NCBI RefSeq assembly: GCF_014332695.1
Contig: NZ_MBUA01000001.1
Location: forward strand, 744,001 to 808,000
Source: Flavihumibacter stibioxidans
GTDB taxonomy: Bacteria; Bacteroidota; Bacteroidia; Chitinophagales; Chitinophagaceae
DNA length: 64,000 nucleotides
Direction: 5' to 3'
Shown here: positions 37,267 to 45,039 of the stretch, piece after piece
Layout: every line of letters begins with the position of its first letter
Numbering within the stretch: position 1 is the stretch's first letter
Made by a program: the position numbers and the translations under genes
Notes under the pieces: model-generated
The model's database searches: none
What the model was told of the DNA's origin: nothing
What the model saw: only the letters and a program-made list of their open reading frames with translations

Positions 37267-38946
37267 TTAATTTTTCTTCTGCTCTTTTGCCCACGCATCC
37301 TTCAGGGTTACCGTACGATTAAAGACCAGATTATTGGCGCTGCTGTCCTTATCCAGGCAGAAATACCCCTTACGCAGGAACTGGTACCGATCGCCGGATC
37401 CCGACTGCAATAAAGCCGGTTCGGCATATACCCTGCTAATTACATGCAAGGAATCGGGGTTGATATAATCCTTGAAATCCCCTTCTTCGTTTGATGGGTC
37501 CTCCACCCTGAACAAGCGATCATAAAGCCGCACTTCAGCACTTACCGCATGTTTGATACTAACCCAGTGCAGGGTGCCCTTCACGTTGATGCCGGAAGTA
37601 TCAGAACCACTTTTGCTTTCAGGGATATAGGTACAATGAAGCGCTGTTATTTTTCCATCGGCATCTTTAACCACCTCATCACACCGGATGATATAGGCGC
37701 TCTTCAGGCGGACCATCTGGCCGGGCGCCAGGCGGAAAAACTTCTTCGGCGGGTTTTCCATGAAATCATCCGCTTCGATATACAACTCCCTGCTGAATGG
37801 CACTTCACGGTATTGAACCGGATCTGCTTCAGGATTATCCTCACTTTTCAGCATTTCCTCCTGCCCTTCCGGGTAATTGGTCAGTACAATTTTAAGGGGA
37901 TCAAATACCACCATTCGGCGGGATGCAACCTTATTAAGGTCCTCGCGAACGCAGAATTCCAGGAGGGAAACATCGATCAGATTTTCCCTTTTGGCAATGC
38001 CTATACGTTCACAGAAATCCCGGATGCTGGCCGGTGTATATCCCCTGCGCCGTAATCCGCTGATGGTAGGCATACGAGGATCGTCCCAACCCACAACGTG
38101 CTGCTCATTTACGAGTTGCAGTAATTTTCGTTTACTCGTCACCGTATAATTGAGGTTACGGCGGGCGAATTCATATTGATGGGAGGGAAATATCTCCAGC
38201 TGTTTTATGAGCCAGTCATAGAGTTCCCGGTGCGGAACAAACTCCATCGTGCAAAGTGAGTGGGTAATGTTTTCAATGGAATCACTTTGCCCATGCGCGA
38301 AATCATACATGGGATAAATGCACCATTCATTACCAGTGCGGTGATGATGGGCATGTTTGATCCGGTAGAGGATCGGGTCCCGCATGATCATATTCGGGCT
38401 TGCCATATCCACTTTCGCGCGCAGTGTGCGGCTGCCATCCGGAAACTCGCCTTCCTTCATTCGCCGGAAAAGGTCCAGGTTTTCCTCTGCACTGCGATCG
38501 CGGAAAGGACTGTTTGAACCAGGATGTGTAGGTGTACCTTTCATGGCTGCGATCTCTTCTGATGTGGAATCATCCACATAAGCCAGTCCTTTTTTAATGA
38601 GGATGATGGCAAACTCATAGAGTTTTCCAAAATAATCAGATGCAAACAATTCATTTTTCCAGGTAAACCCAAGCCAGCGGATATCATCCTTAATACTGTC
38701 CACATATTCCGTTTCTTCCGTAACCGGGTTGGTATCGTCAAAACGGAGATTGGTATATCCCGGATATTTCTGTGTTAATCCGAAATTTAATACTATGCTG
38801 GATGCATGACCGATGTGCAGGTAACCGTTAGGCTCAGGCGGAAACCTGGTAACGATCTGCTGGTATTTACCTGCTGCCAGGTCTGCTTCAATGATTTCTT
38901 CTATAAAATTGAGGCTTTTCTCTTCTTCCTGCTTGTGTTCACTCAT
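37267..38946 (-). CDS. glnS: Glutaminyl-tRNA synthetase
   Basis: A 559-residue class I synthetase charging tRNA-Gln. The N-terminus carries RFPPEPNGYLHIGHASSIV with the HIGH motif near residue 42. FDDTNPVTEETEYVDSIKDD follows. The KMSKS equivalent is TVTSKRKLLQLV near residue 270, and the C-terminal anticodon-binding beta-barrels hold GTLHWVSIKHAVSAEVRLYD. Length fits a GlnS without the YqeY fusion seen in some relatives. Confidence 0.97.
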   Translation of the reverse strand: MSEHKQEEEKSLNFIEEIIEADLAAGKYQQIVTRFPPEPNGYLHIGHASSIVLNFGLTQKYPGYTNLRFDDTNPVTEETEYVDSIKDDIRWLGFTWKNELFASDYFGKLYEFAIILIKKGLAYVDDSTSEEIAAMKGTPTHPGSNSPFRDRSAEENLDLFRRMKEGEFPDGSRTLRAKVDMASPNMIMRDPILYRIKHAHHHRTGNEWCIYPMYDFAHGQSDSIENITHSLCTMEFVPHRELYDWLIKQLEIFPSHQYEFARRNLNYTVTSKRKLLQLVNEQHVVGWDDPRMPTISGLRRRGYTPASIRDFCERIGIAKRENLIDVSLLEFCVREDLNKVASRRMVVFDPLKIVLTNYPEGQEEMLKSEDNPEADPVQYREVPFSRELYIEADDFMENPPKKFFRLAPGQMVRLKSAYIIRCDEVVKDADGKITALHCTYIPESKSGSDTSGINVKGTLHWVSIKHAVSAEVRLYDRLFRVEDPSNEEGDFKDYINPDSLHVISRVYAEPALLQSGSGDRYQFLRKGYFCLDKDSSANNLVFNRTVTLKDAWAKEQKKN

Positions 38947-39003
38947 AACGTTCTTCCTTTGAAAAGGCGAATTTACTACCTTTTGAAAACTTTTCCCTGG
39001 CCA

Positions 39004-39678
39004 TCAGCTGCGTGTGCCAAATAAGAGGCTTCCGACACGGATAAGATTACTTCCTTCTTCCAGTGCAACATGGTAATCACTGCTCATCCCGCAACTTAAA
39101 ATATGAAAACTGATGTTTGAAGTTTGAGGCTGGGTATGCCGGTCAAAAAGGGATTTCAGGTACCTGAATTCTGAGCGCACCAGGTTCATGTCTTCACTGA
39201 AGGATGCCATGCCCATAAGGCCACAGATCGAGACTCCGCTAAAGTTTTCCGGGTGTTCCAGTACAGACCGGATCGCCTGGTCAAGTTCGGACTCATCCAT
39301 CCCGAATTTGGTTTCCTCACGGGCAATATGAACCTGCAGCAGGCAATTGATCACCCGGTTGTTTTTGATGGCCTGCTTATTAATCTCCTGCAGGAGCCTG
39401 AGGCTGTCCACCCCATGAACCAGGTGAACAAACGGCGCTATGTATTTTACCTTGTTTGACTGCAGGTGTCCTATAAAATGCCAGCGGATATCTGCCGGAA
39501 GCAGCGCCTGTTTATCTACCAGTTCCTGCACATAGTTCTCGCCAAAATCACGTTGCCCTGCCTGGTATAAAGCAAGGATATCCTCCACCGGCTTGGTTTT
39601 ACTGACAGCCACAAGGGTAATTCCCCTGTCGCTGCAGAGTTTATTCAACTCAGTGTATTTTTCCAGATCAATCGCCAT
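39004..39678 (-). CDS. YggS/PROSC family PLP-binding protein
   Basis: A 224-residue TIM-barrel PLP protein that keeps free pyridoxal phosphate levels in balance. ITLVAVSKTKPVEDILALYQ carries the PLP lysine near residue 29. GENYVQELVDK, WHFIGHLQSNKVKYIAPFV and the C-terminal LSCGMSSDYHVALEEGSNLI plus RVGSLLFG complete the family pattern. I prefer the ATG at 39678, since the six residues before it are not conserved. It is preceded by four heptamer repeats and the dehydrogenase terminator. Confidence 0.95.
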   Translation of the reverse strand: MAIDLEKYTELNKLCSDRGITLVAVSKTKPVEDILALYQAGQRDFGENYVQELVDKQALLPADIRWHFIGHLQSNKVKYIAPFVHLVHGVDSLRLLQEINKQAIKNNRVINCLLQVHIAREETKFGMDESELDQAIRSVLEHPENFSGVSICGLMGMASFSEDMNLVRSEFRYLKSLFDRHTQPQTSNISFHILSCGMSSDYHVALEEGSNLIRVGSLLFGTRS

Positions 39679-39693
39679 AAGGCAATTTACATC

Positions 39694-39721
39694 CATTCAC
39701 CACTCACCATTCACCATTCAC
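39694..39721. repeat. Four tandem 7-bp repeats (CATTCAC)
   Basis: CATTCAC, CACTCAC, CATTCAC, CATTCAC in a row, with one base change in unit two. They lie just upstream of yggS and next to a terminator, in the likely promoter zone. Confidence 0.8.
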
Positions 39722-39754
39722 AAAAAAAAAGCGCCCTTCTTTCGAAGAGGCGCT
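39722..39754 (-). terminator. Intrinsic terminator of the acyl-CoA dehydrogenase gene
   Basis: Stem AGCGCCCTTC (39730-39739) with GAAG-A-GGCGCT (39744-39754), one bulged base, then nine T on the minus strand. It lies 20 bases past the dehydrogenase stop. Confidence 0.9.
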
Positions 39755-39773
39755 CAAGCAAGCAAAACCAAAC

Positions 39774-40928
39774 CTACTTTAGAATAGAGCGGCTTATCAC
39801 AACACGCTGGATCTCAGAAGTACCTTCGTAAATCTGGGTGATCTTGGCATCACGCATCAGCCTTTCTACATGATATTCTTTTACATAACCGTAACCTCCA
39901 TGAACCTGAACTGCTTCAGTGGCTATCCACATGGCGGCTTCCGAGGCATATACCTTGGCCATTGACCCACTAATGGTATAGTCCATGTGGTTATCCTTTT
40001 CCCAGGCAGATTTCAGGCACAATAACCTGGCAGCTTCCACCTTTGTAGCCATATCAGCCAGTTTAAACTGAATGGCCTGGTGGTGCATGATCTCTTTACC
40101 AAAAGCCTTACGCTGTTTGGAATAGGCAAGCGCCAGTTCATATGCCCCGCTGGCAATGCCCAATGCCTGTGATGCAATACCAATCCGGCCACCCGCAAGG
40201 GTTTTCATCGCAAATTTGAAACCGAAGCCATCTTCACCGATCCGGTTTGCTTTCGGCACTTTCACATCAGTGAAAGAGATACTGTGGGTATCACTTCCGC
40301 GGATGCCCATCTTATTTTCCTTTGCTCCCACTGTAATACCAGGAGTATTCTTTTCGACAATAAATGCGTTGATGCCATGTGAACCTTTGGCAACATCCGT
40401 TTGTGCTATCACCAGGTAAACAGAAGCTGAAGAACCGTTGGTAATCCAGTTTTTGGTACCGTTCAGTAGATAGTAATCCCCTTTATCCTCAGCTGTGGTG
40501 CTTTGTGAAGTGGCGTCACTGCCCGCTTCAGGCTCACTCAGCAAAAATGCTCCGATATAAAGTTCACCATCCTTCTTTCCCTGTGCCAGTGGCACCAGGT
40601 ATTGTTGCTTCTGCTCTTCTGTACCATAGGTTTCCAGTCCCCAGCAAACAAGGCTGTTATTCACACTCATGCACACACTCACGCTTGCATCAACTTTACT
40701 GATCTCTTCCATGGCTAGTACATAACTGATGGTATCCATCCCAGCACCTCCGTATTTGGGATCAACCATCATTCCCATAAAGCCCAGTTCTGCCAGTTGG
40801 GTGATTTGTTCACGTGGAAAAATCTGCTTTTCATCACGTTCAATCACTCCCGGCAAACATTGGTTCTGGGCGAAATCCCTCGCCGCCTTTTGGATCATTA
40901 AATGCTCTTCACTAAGTTGGAAATGCAT
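39774..40928 (-). CDS. Acyl-CoA dehydrogenase
   Basis: A 384-residue FAD enzyme of the short/medium-chain group that forms the trans-2 double bond in beta-oxidation. It has MHFQLSEEHLMIQKAARDFA at the start, GAFLLSEPEAGSDATSQSTT near residue 125, NGTKNWITNGSSASVYLVIA, and the C-terminal MRDAKITQIYEGTSEIQRVV with the catalytic Glu in IYEGTSE. The ATG at 40928 lies about 30 bases after a -7 element; an earlier frame start at 40985 would be upstream of that promoter. It stands alone. Confidence 0.95.
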   Translation of the reverse strand: MHFQLSEEHLMIQKAARDFAQNQCLPGVIERDEKQIFPREQITQLAELGFMGMMVDPKYGGAGMDTISYVLAMEEISKVDASVSVCMSVNNSLVCWGLETYGTEEQKQQYLVPLAQGKKDGELYIGAFLLSEPEAGSDATSQSTTAEDKGDYYLLNGTKNWITNGSSASVYLVIAQTDVAKGSHGINAFIVEKNTPGITVGAKENKMGIRGSDTHSISFTDVKVPKANRIGEDGFGFKFAMKTLAGGRIGIASQALGIASGAYELALAYSKQRKAFGKEIMHHQAIQFKLADMATKVEAARLLCLKSAWEKDNHMDYTISGSMAKVYASEAAMWIATEAVQVHGGYGYVKEYHVERLMRDAKITQIYEGTSEIQRVVISRSILK

Positions 40929-40959
40929 ATGCCTTTCTTGTTCTTTCTTTGAGTAGGGA

Positions 40960-40967
40960 CAAAAATA
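40960..40967 (-). promoter_or_regulatory. -7 element of the acyl-CoA dehydrogenase gene
   Basis: TATTTTTG on the minus strand, 31 bases before the ATG at 40928. Confidence 0.45.
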
Positions 40968-40985
40968 ACCGAAAACAGTAATCAA

Positions 40986-40999
40986 CTAACGTTTGTTAG
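40986..40999. promoter_or_regulatory. Candidate operator palindrome CTAAC-N4-GTTAG
   Basis: Two 5-base arms (40986-40990 and 40995-40999) around GTTT, placed where the -33 element of the dehydrogenase promoter would be. TetR-type repressors of fatty acid breakdown often bind palindromes of this size; no regulator gene is nearby, so the function is inferred. Confidence 0.35.
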
Positions 41000-41185
41000 C
41001 AGATTTTTTTTTGTTTTTAGTTCGGATCGCAACCATATCACCGCCAACTATTCCTGATGGGGGTCATACGGTAACATCACAGAGCATTGAGCCAATCGGA
41101 CAGGCGGAAATGATCCGAACAATGGGACCGCTTGTTTCCCGGGTTGCGGACAATAGGTTATATATGATCATCCTAACTTCGCATT

Positions 41186-41779
41186 ATGGAAAACAGGCTT
41201 GACGCAAAATACTGGGATGACCGGTACCGTGAGCAGCAAACAGGCTGGGATATTGGCAGCCCCTCCACCCCGCTGAAGGAATATATTGACCATTTGACTG
41301 ATGTAAACCAGGCCATTCTGGTACCGGGATGCGGTAATGGATACGAAGTGGAATACCTGCTGCAGAAAGGTTTCACCAATGTCACCGTAATCGACCTGGC
41401 ACCAACGCTGACCTGCAAACTGACGGAAAAACTGGCGCGGTGGAATGGCAAGGAACTGACCATCCTTACCGGAAATTTCTTTGACCATTCCGGCAGTTAT
41501 GACCTCATACTGGAACAGACTTTTTTCTGCGCACTTGATCCCTCCCTGCGTATAGATTATGTGGAAACAATGTTCCGGTTACTGAAACCAGGAGGCAGGC
41601 TGGCAGGTGTACTATTCAACCGCGAATTTCCCGGAGGTCCACCGTTCGGTGGCTCCCTGCAGGAATATGAGACTCTATTCTCCCCTTTTGCCAAAAAATC
41701 AATAGAGCCCTGTAATAACTCCATCCCTTCAAGAATGGGAACAGAACTTTTTATCAGGCTGGAGAAGCAGGCCGGATAG
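41186..41779 (+). CDS. TPMT-like SAM-dependent methyltransferase
   Basis: A 197-residue class I methyltransferase of the thiopurine S-methyltransferase group. It has the family N-terminus YWDDRYREQQTGWDIGSPST, motif I as AILVPGCGNGYEVEYLLQKG near residue 48, VTVIDLAPT, and LILEQTFFCALDPSLR near residue 108, which matches the family's substrate loop. RLLKPGGRLAGVLF follows. Relatives methylate thiols, halides, selenium or tellurium species; the substrate here is unknown. It stands alone, after a gap with possible RNA structure. Confidence 0.88.
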   Translation: MENRLDAKYWDDRYREQQTGWDIGSPSTPLKEYIDHLTDVNQAILVPGCGNGYEVEYLLQKGFTNVTVIDLAPTLTCKLTEKLARWNGKELTILTGNFFDHSGSYDLILEQTFFCALDPSLRIDYVETMFRLLKPGGRLAGVLFNREFPGGPPFGGSLQEYETLFSPFAKKSIEPCNNSIPSRMGTELFIRLEKQAG

Positions 41780-41803
41780 TATTGTATTGCCGGATAATTA
41801 CAA

Positions 41804-41824
41804 AGCCGCTGTAAAAAAGCGGCT
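41804..41824 (-). terminator. Weak terminator hairpin between methyltransferase and aguA
   Basis: AGCCGCT (41804-41810) pairs with AGCGGCT (41818-41824) around seven bases. On the minus strand a short T-rich stretch (TTTGTAATT) follows, so it better fits aguA. The T-tract is poor. Confidence 0.4.
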
Positions 41825-41835
41825 ATGCAAAAGCA

Positions 41836-42882
41836 TTAAACAGAAGGTTCCTGCTGGCTTAAACAATGAAAACTTCCCAGCCCCCAGATGATCTCGGTTG
41901 AATCTATGCCGATCACCTCCCTGCCTGGAAAGCAGGACTGGATAATAGCAAGTGCCTTTTCATCACGCGATGAACGGAAGGTAGGAACGATCACCGATCT
42001 ATTGGCGATATAGAAATTGGCATAGGAAGCAGGAAGCCTCTGTTCATCATAAATAACAGTTTCCGGCATAGGCAGTTCAACTATGTTCAGTTGTTTCCCA
42101 TTGAGCAGGCGCATCTTCTTCAGTTGCCCGAGGTTGTCCTGCAGGAGTTCATAGTTTTCATCTGACCTGTCCTCTTCTATTACAGTGAGTACGGTATCCT
42201 CATTAACGAATCTAACGGTATCGTCTATGTGCCCATCGGTATCATCACCTATGATACCCTCATCCACCCAGAGTATCTGCTGAACACCATAATAATCCCG
42301 CAGGTATTCCTCAATCTGCCCCTGGTTCAGGTGCGGATTCCTGTTAGGGTTCAGCAGACAGGCAGTGGAAGTCAGCAGTGTACCGGTACCGTTGAATTCA
42401 ACGGATCCGCCTTCCATGATTATACCGGGATAATAGACAGGTATATTGAAATGCTTTCCAATGAGTGTGGGTATAACATCATCCAGGTCATAAGGCGGGT
42501 ACTTCCCACCCCATGCATTGTAGTTCCAGTCAACAATTACCTTTTTCTGTTCAGCGGCCGGATTGACCAGGAATGCGGGGCCATGATCACGGCACCATGC
42601 ATCATTGGTAGGATGGAAATAAAACTCAACCCGGTCAATGTTTACACCTTCCTTTAACAGGTGCCCTTCTGCAAAGGCCTTCATCTTAGCATCACCAACG
42701 TTGATGCATACGCGCTCACTTTCAGCCAGTGCTTTTATGAACTTCGCATAATAAGGAAATATGGCATGGATCTTTCCCGGCCATGAAGCTTCCTTGTGCG
42801 GCCAGCTTAGCCAGGTAGCATCATGGGGGGCAAATTCAGCAGGAAAATAATATCCTTTGGAAGCAGGAGTCTCAGTCTTCAT
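41836..42882 (-). CDS. aguA: Agmatine deiminase
   Basis: A 348-residue enzyme that converts agmatine to N-carbamoylputrescine. The family blocks are YYFPAEFAPHDATWLSWPHK at the N-terminus, DAWCRDHGPAFLVNP near residue 95, WNYNAWGGKYPPYDLDD, MEGGSVEFNGTGTLLTS near 155, and a C-terminal active-site cysteine in GLGSFHCLSQQEP. I start it at 42882, which overlaps the upstream aguB end by 11 bases; a start at 42918 is open but lacks family similarity. With aguB it makes the two-step route to putrescine. Confidence 0.95.
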   Translation of the reverse strand: MKTETPASKGYYFPAEFAPHDATWLSWPHKEASWPGKIHAIFPYYAKFIKALAESERVCINVGDAKMKAFAEGHLLKEGVNIDRVEFYFHPTNDAWCRDHGPAFLVNPAAEQKKVIVDWNYNAWGGKYPPYDLDDVIPTLIGKHFNIPVYYPGIIMEGGSVEFNGTGTLLTSTACLLNPNRNPHLNQGQIEEYLRDYYGVQQILWVDEGIIGDDTDGHIDDTVRFVNEDTVLTVIEEDRSDENYELLQDNLGQLKKMRLLNGKQLNIVELPMPETVIYDEQRLPASYANFYIANRSVIVPTFRSSRDEKALAIIQSCFPGREVIGIDSTEIIWGLGSFHCLSQQEPSV

Positions 42883-43747
42883 CAATATATCTTTTGGTAA
42901 TAGGCTGGTAGGAATCAATTCTTCTGTCGCGCATGAATGGCCAGTGCGTGCGGTAACGGTCGGATTTTGAAAGGTCCAGTTCCATTACATGCACTTCCTC
43001 TGCGTCATGGGAAGCCCTGTACAATATGCTGCCGAATGGATTGGAGACAAAAGATCCGCCCCAGAATTTCATAGCTCCATCCTGTTCAAATCCAACGCGG
43101 TTCACACTTACCACATGTACACCATTGGCTACGGCATGGCTGCGCTGGATGGTCTGCCAGGCGTTGTACTGTTCTTCATTAGTGGCCTCATCCTGCGAAG
43201 TGGCCCAGCCTATTGCGGTAGGGTAAAACAGTATTTCCGCGCCCATCAGGGCTGTAATACGTGCCGCTTCAGGATACCACTGGTCCCAGCAAATGAGAAC
43301 TCCAAATGTTGCGAACCGGGTTTTGAATACCTTATAGCCGAGGTCCCCGGGGGTGAAGTAAAATTTCTCGTAATAGGCCGGGTCATCGGGGATATGCATC
43401 TTACGGTATTTGCCCAGGTAGGTTCCGTCTGCATCCAGCACTGCGGTGGTATTGTGATAGAGTCCCTGGGCCCGTTTTTCAAACAGGGAGGCGATGATCA
43501 CCACACCCAGTTCTTTAGCCACGCCACTTAAAGTTTCGGTGGAAGGACCGGGAATCGGTTCAGCCAGTTTGAAGTTTTCATAATCTTCCACATCGCAAAA
43601 ATAAAGCGAAGTGAATAGTTCCTGTAAACATACGATCTGCGCGCCTTTGGATGCAGCATCACGCACGCCGGAGATGGCTTTACGGAGGTTTTCTTCTTTG
43701 CCGGCGGTGCAACTCATCTGCACCAGTCCTACTTTAACTGTCGACAT
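42872..43747 (-). CDS. aguB: N-carbamoylputrescine amidohydrolase
   Basis: A 291-residue nitrilase-superfamily enzyme that turns N-carbamoylputrescine into putrescine, carbon dioxide and ammonia. The catalytic triad is visible: Glu in IVCLQELFTSLYF near residue 43, Lys in YRKMHIPDDPAYYEKFYF near 118, and Cys in VLICWDQWYPEAARI near 155. The C-terminal HWPFMRDRRIDSY block is typical. The start codon lies in one arm of a 44-bp inverted repeat that also contains a -7 element, so control at this point is likely. Confidence 0.96.
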   Translation of the reverse strand: MSTVKVGLVQMSCTAGKEENLRKAISGVRDAASKGAQIVCLQELFTSLYFCDVEDYENFKLAEPIPGPSTETLSGVAKELGVVIIASLFEKRAQGLYHNTTAVLDADGTYLGKYRKMHIPDDPAYYEKFYFTPGDLGYKVFKTRFATFGVLICWDQWYPEAARITALMGAEILFYPTAIGWATSQDEATNEEQYNAWQTIQRSHAVANGVHVVSVNRVGFEQDGAMKFWGGSFVSNPFGSILYRASHDAEEVHVMELDLSKSDRYRTHWPFMRDRRIDSYQPITKRYIDED

Positions 43748-43786
43748 GTCTTACACTTGATTTGAGGGTCAAATGTAAGACATGTC
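43743..43786. promoter_or_regulatory. 44-bp inverted repeat over the aguB start with embedded -7 element
   Basis: Arms 43743-43760 and 43769-43786 match in 17 of 18 positions around an eight-base centre. On the minus strand the upstream arm contains TACATTTG (43770-43777), a full -7 element, and the downstream arm contains the aguB ATG (43745-43747). The desaturase stop is eight bases away. There is no T-tract, so a simple terminator is unlikely; an operator or a start-masking hairpin in read-through RNA fits better. Confidence 0.7.
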
Positions 43787-43794
43787 CAGCAGTA

Positions 43795-44862
43795 TCATGC
43801 GCGTCCCATCTGTTTCAGGAAAGTAACGTGGGAGACAATGGCATACCTTGTTTTCGGGTATACTATGTAGGGAATATTATATTCTTCGCAGGCCTTCCGG
43901 ATGATCTTGCTGATCTCGGGGTAATGCACATGCGAAATTTTCGGGAACAGGTGGTGTTCAATCTGGAAATTCAATCCGCCCACCAGCCAGCTAACAAGTT
44001 TGTTATCTGTAGCGAAATTGGCTGTAGTCTTAAGCTGGTGAACAGCCCACTCATCTTCCAGGCGACCGGTGTTCACATCGGGTACGGGGAAAGCAGTATG
44101 CTCAACTGTATGGGCCAGTTGGAAAACAATGCTGATCAAAAGTCCGGCAAAAGTGGCAAATACGAGGAAGCCTACCAGCCAGGGTATGAAACCCAGCACA
44201 TAAACGGGCAATGCCACATAAAGGGCAAGGTTGAATACTTTGAATGCCCAGAAGGTCACATGATCCGCAAAACTCATTTTTTTCAACGGAACAGTTCCGA
44301 TCTTACTCCGGAAATATTTATTGTAATCCAGGATAAAGATCCAGAGAATATAGAGCAGTGAATACAGTAGCCAGAAATAAAGATGCTGGTACTTATGCAT
44401 TTTATATTTGGGTTGTGTAGAGCTCATCCGCATCCAGGGCTGGATGTCAATATCGTCATCCATACCGTCAACATTGGTATAGGCATGATGTATGACGTTG
44501 TGTTTAACATTCCACATAAAGCTGCTGCCACCCAGGATGTTCAGGGAAAAAGCCGCCAGCTGGTTCACCCATTTGTACTTGCTGAAACTTCCATGTGCAC
44601 CATCGTGCATGACATTGAAGCCAATGCCTGCAACAATACCGCCCATAACCAAACATTCCAGGATAGCGACCCAGGTTGGCGGTGTAAAGAATACCAGGTG
44701 AACATATACCAACACAAAGGCGACCAATAAAATGATGGCCTTGGTATAAAGTGTCATGTTTCCGGTGGTGGATTTTCCTTTTTCCTCAAAATAATTGTTG
44801 ATGCGCCTTTTGAGTTCTGCGTGAAAACTTGGAGTAGCTGGAGTAAACTTTGGTGTAACCAT
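43795..44862 (-). CDS. Membrane fatty acid desaturase (linoleoyl-CoA/delta-6 desaturase-like)
   Basis: A 355-residue di-iron membrane desaturase. Three histidine boxes are present: HDGAH near residue 85, HNVIHH near 122, and QIEHH near 302, where glutamine replaces the first histidine as in front-end desaturases. Four or more membrane helices surround them. No cytochrome b5 domain is fused, so a separate electron donor is needed. The ATG at 44862 is favoured because a -7 element (44896-44903) lies between it and the more distant ATG at 44910. The double-bond position cannot be read from sequence. Confidence 0.9.
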   Translation of the reverse strand: MVTPKFTPATPSFHAELKRRINNYFEEKGKSTTGNMTLYTKAIILLVAFVLVYVHLVFFTPPTWVAILECLVMGGIVAGIGFNVMHDGAHGSFSKYKWVNQLAAFSLNILGGSSFMWNVKHNVIHHAYTNVDGMDDDIDIQPWMRMSSTQPKYKMHKYQHLYFWLLYSLLYILWIFILDYNKYFRSKIGTVPLKKMSFADHVTFWAFKVFNLALYVALPVYVLGFIPWLVGFLVFATFAGLLISIVFQLAHTVEHTAFPVPDVNTGRLEDEWAVHQLKTTANFATDNKLVSWLVGGLNFQIEHHLFPKISHVHYPEISKIIRKACEEYNIPYIVYPKTRYAIVSHVTFLKQMGRA

Positions 44863-44895
44863 GTGTTCGAAAATGTCTTTTTTGAAATACTGATG

Positions 44896-44903
44896 CAAAA
44901 ATA
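44896..44903 (-). promoter_or_regulatory. -7 element of the desaturase gene
   Basis: TATTTTTG on the minus strand, 33 bases before the ATG at 44862; no -33 partner seen. Confidence 0.45.
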
Positions 44904-44991
44904 TACGCATTCCCGGGTAAAAACGCCATTTTCCAAAAATTATGACAGAATTATGCCAATTCGGGGCAATCCGGCGATCTTTCCCGCTGCC

Positions 44992-45032
44992 TTGTCTTCA
45001 CCCGTCGGGTGGCACCCGACGGGTGAAGACAA
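44992..45032. repeat. 41-bp palindrome, copy 2 of the dispersed repeat
   Basis: Perfect 20-base arms (44992-45011 and 45013-45032) around one base. Its inner 29 bases are identical to the element at 33608-33636. It sits seven bases past the bshB1 stop. No T-tract follows, so it is not a standard terminator, though a strong hairpin there could protect the mRNA end. Confidence 0.88.
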
Positions 45033-45039
45033 CCGATTA

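Larger units (their letters stand above)
40929..41185. other. 257-bp divergent control region between dehydrogenase and methyltransferase genes
   Basis: It holds a -7 element (40960-40967, minus), a CTAAC-N4-GTTAG palindrome (40986-40999), a nine-T run and, from 41020 to 41148, complementary segments that could fold: 41020-41028 with 41112-41120, 41041-41045 with 41103-41107, 41055-41059 with 41075-41079, and 41028-41034 with 41142-41148 crossing the first pair. Confidence 0.5.

Noticed and set aside
43743-43786. The inverted repeat at aguB as a terminator of the desaturase gene
   Set aside because: It lacks a T-tract and covers the start codon of the next gene, so an operator or leader role is more likely.
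44992-45032. The palindrome behind bshB1 as an intrinsic terminator
   Set aside because: There is no T-tract on either side, and the same core lies between divergent genes at 33608 where no terminator is needed.
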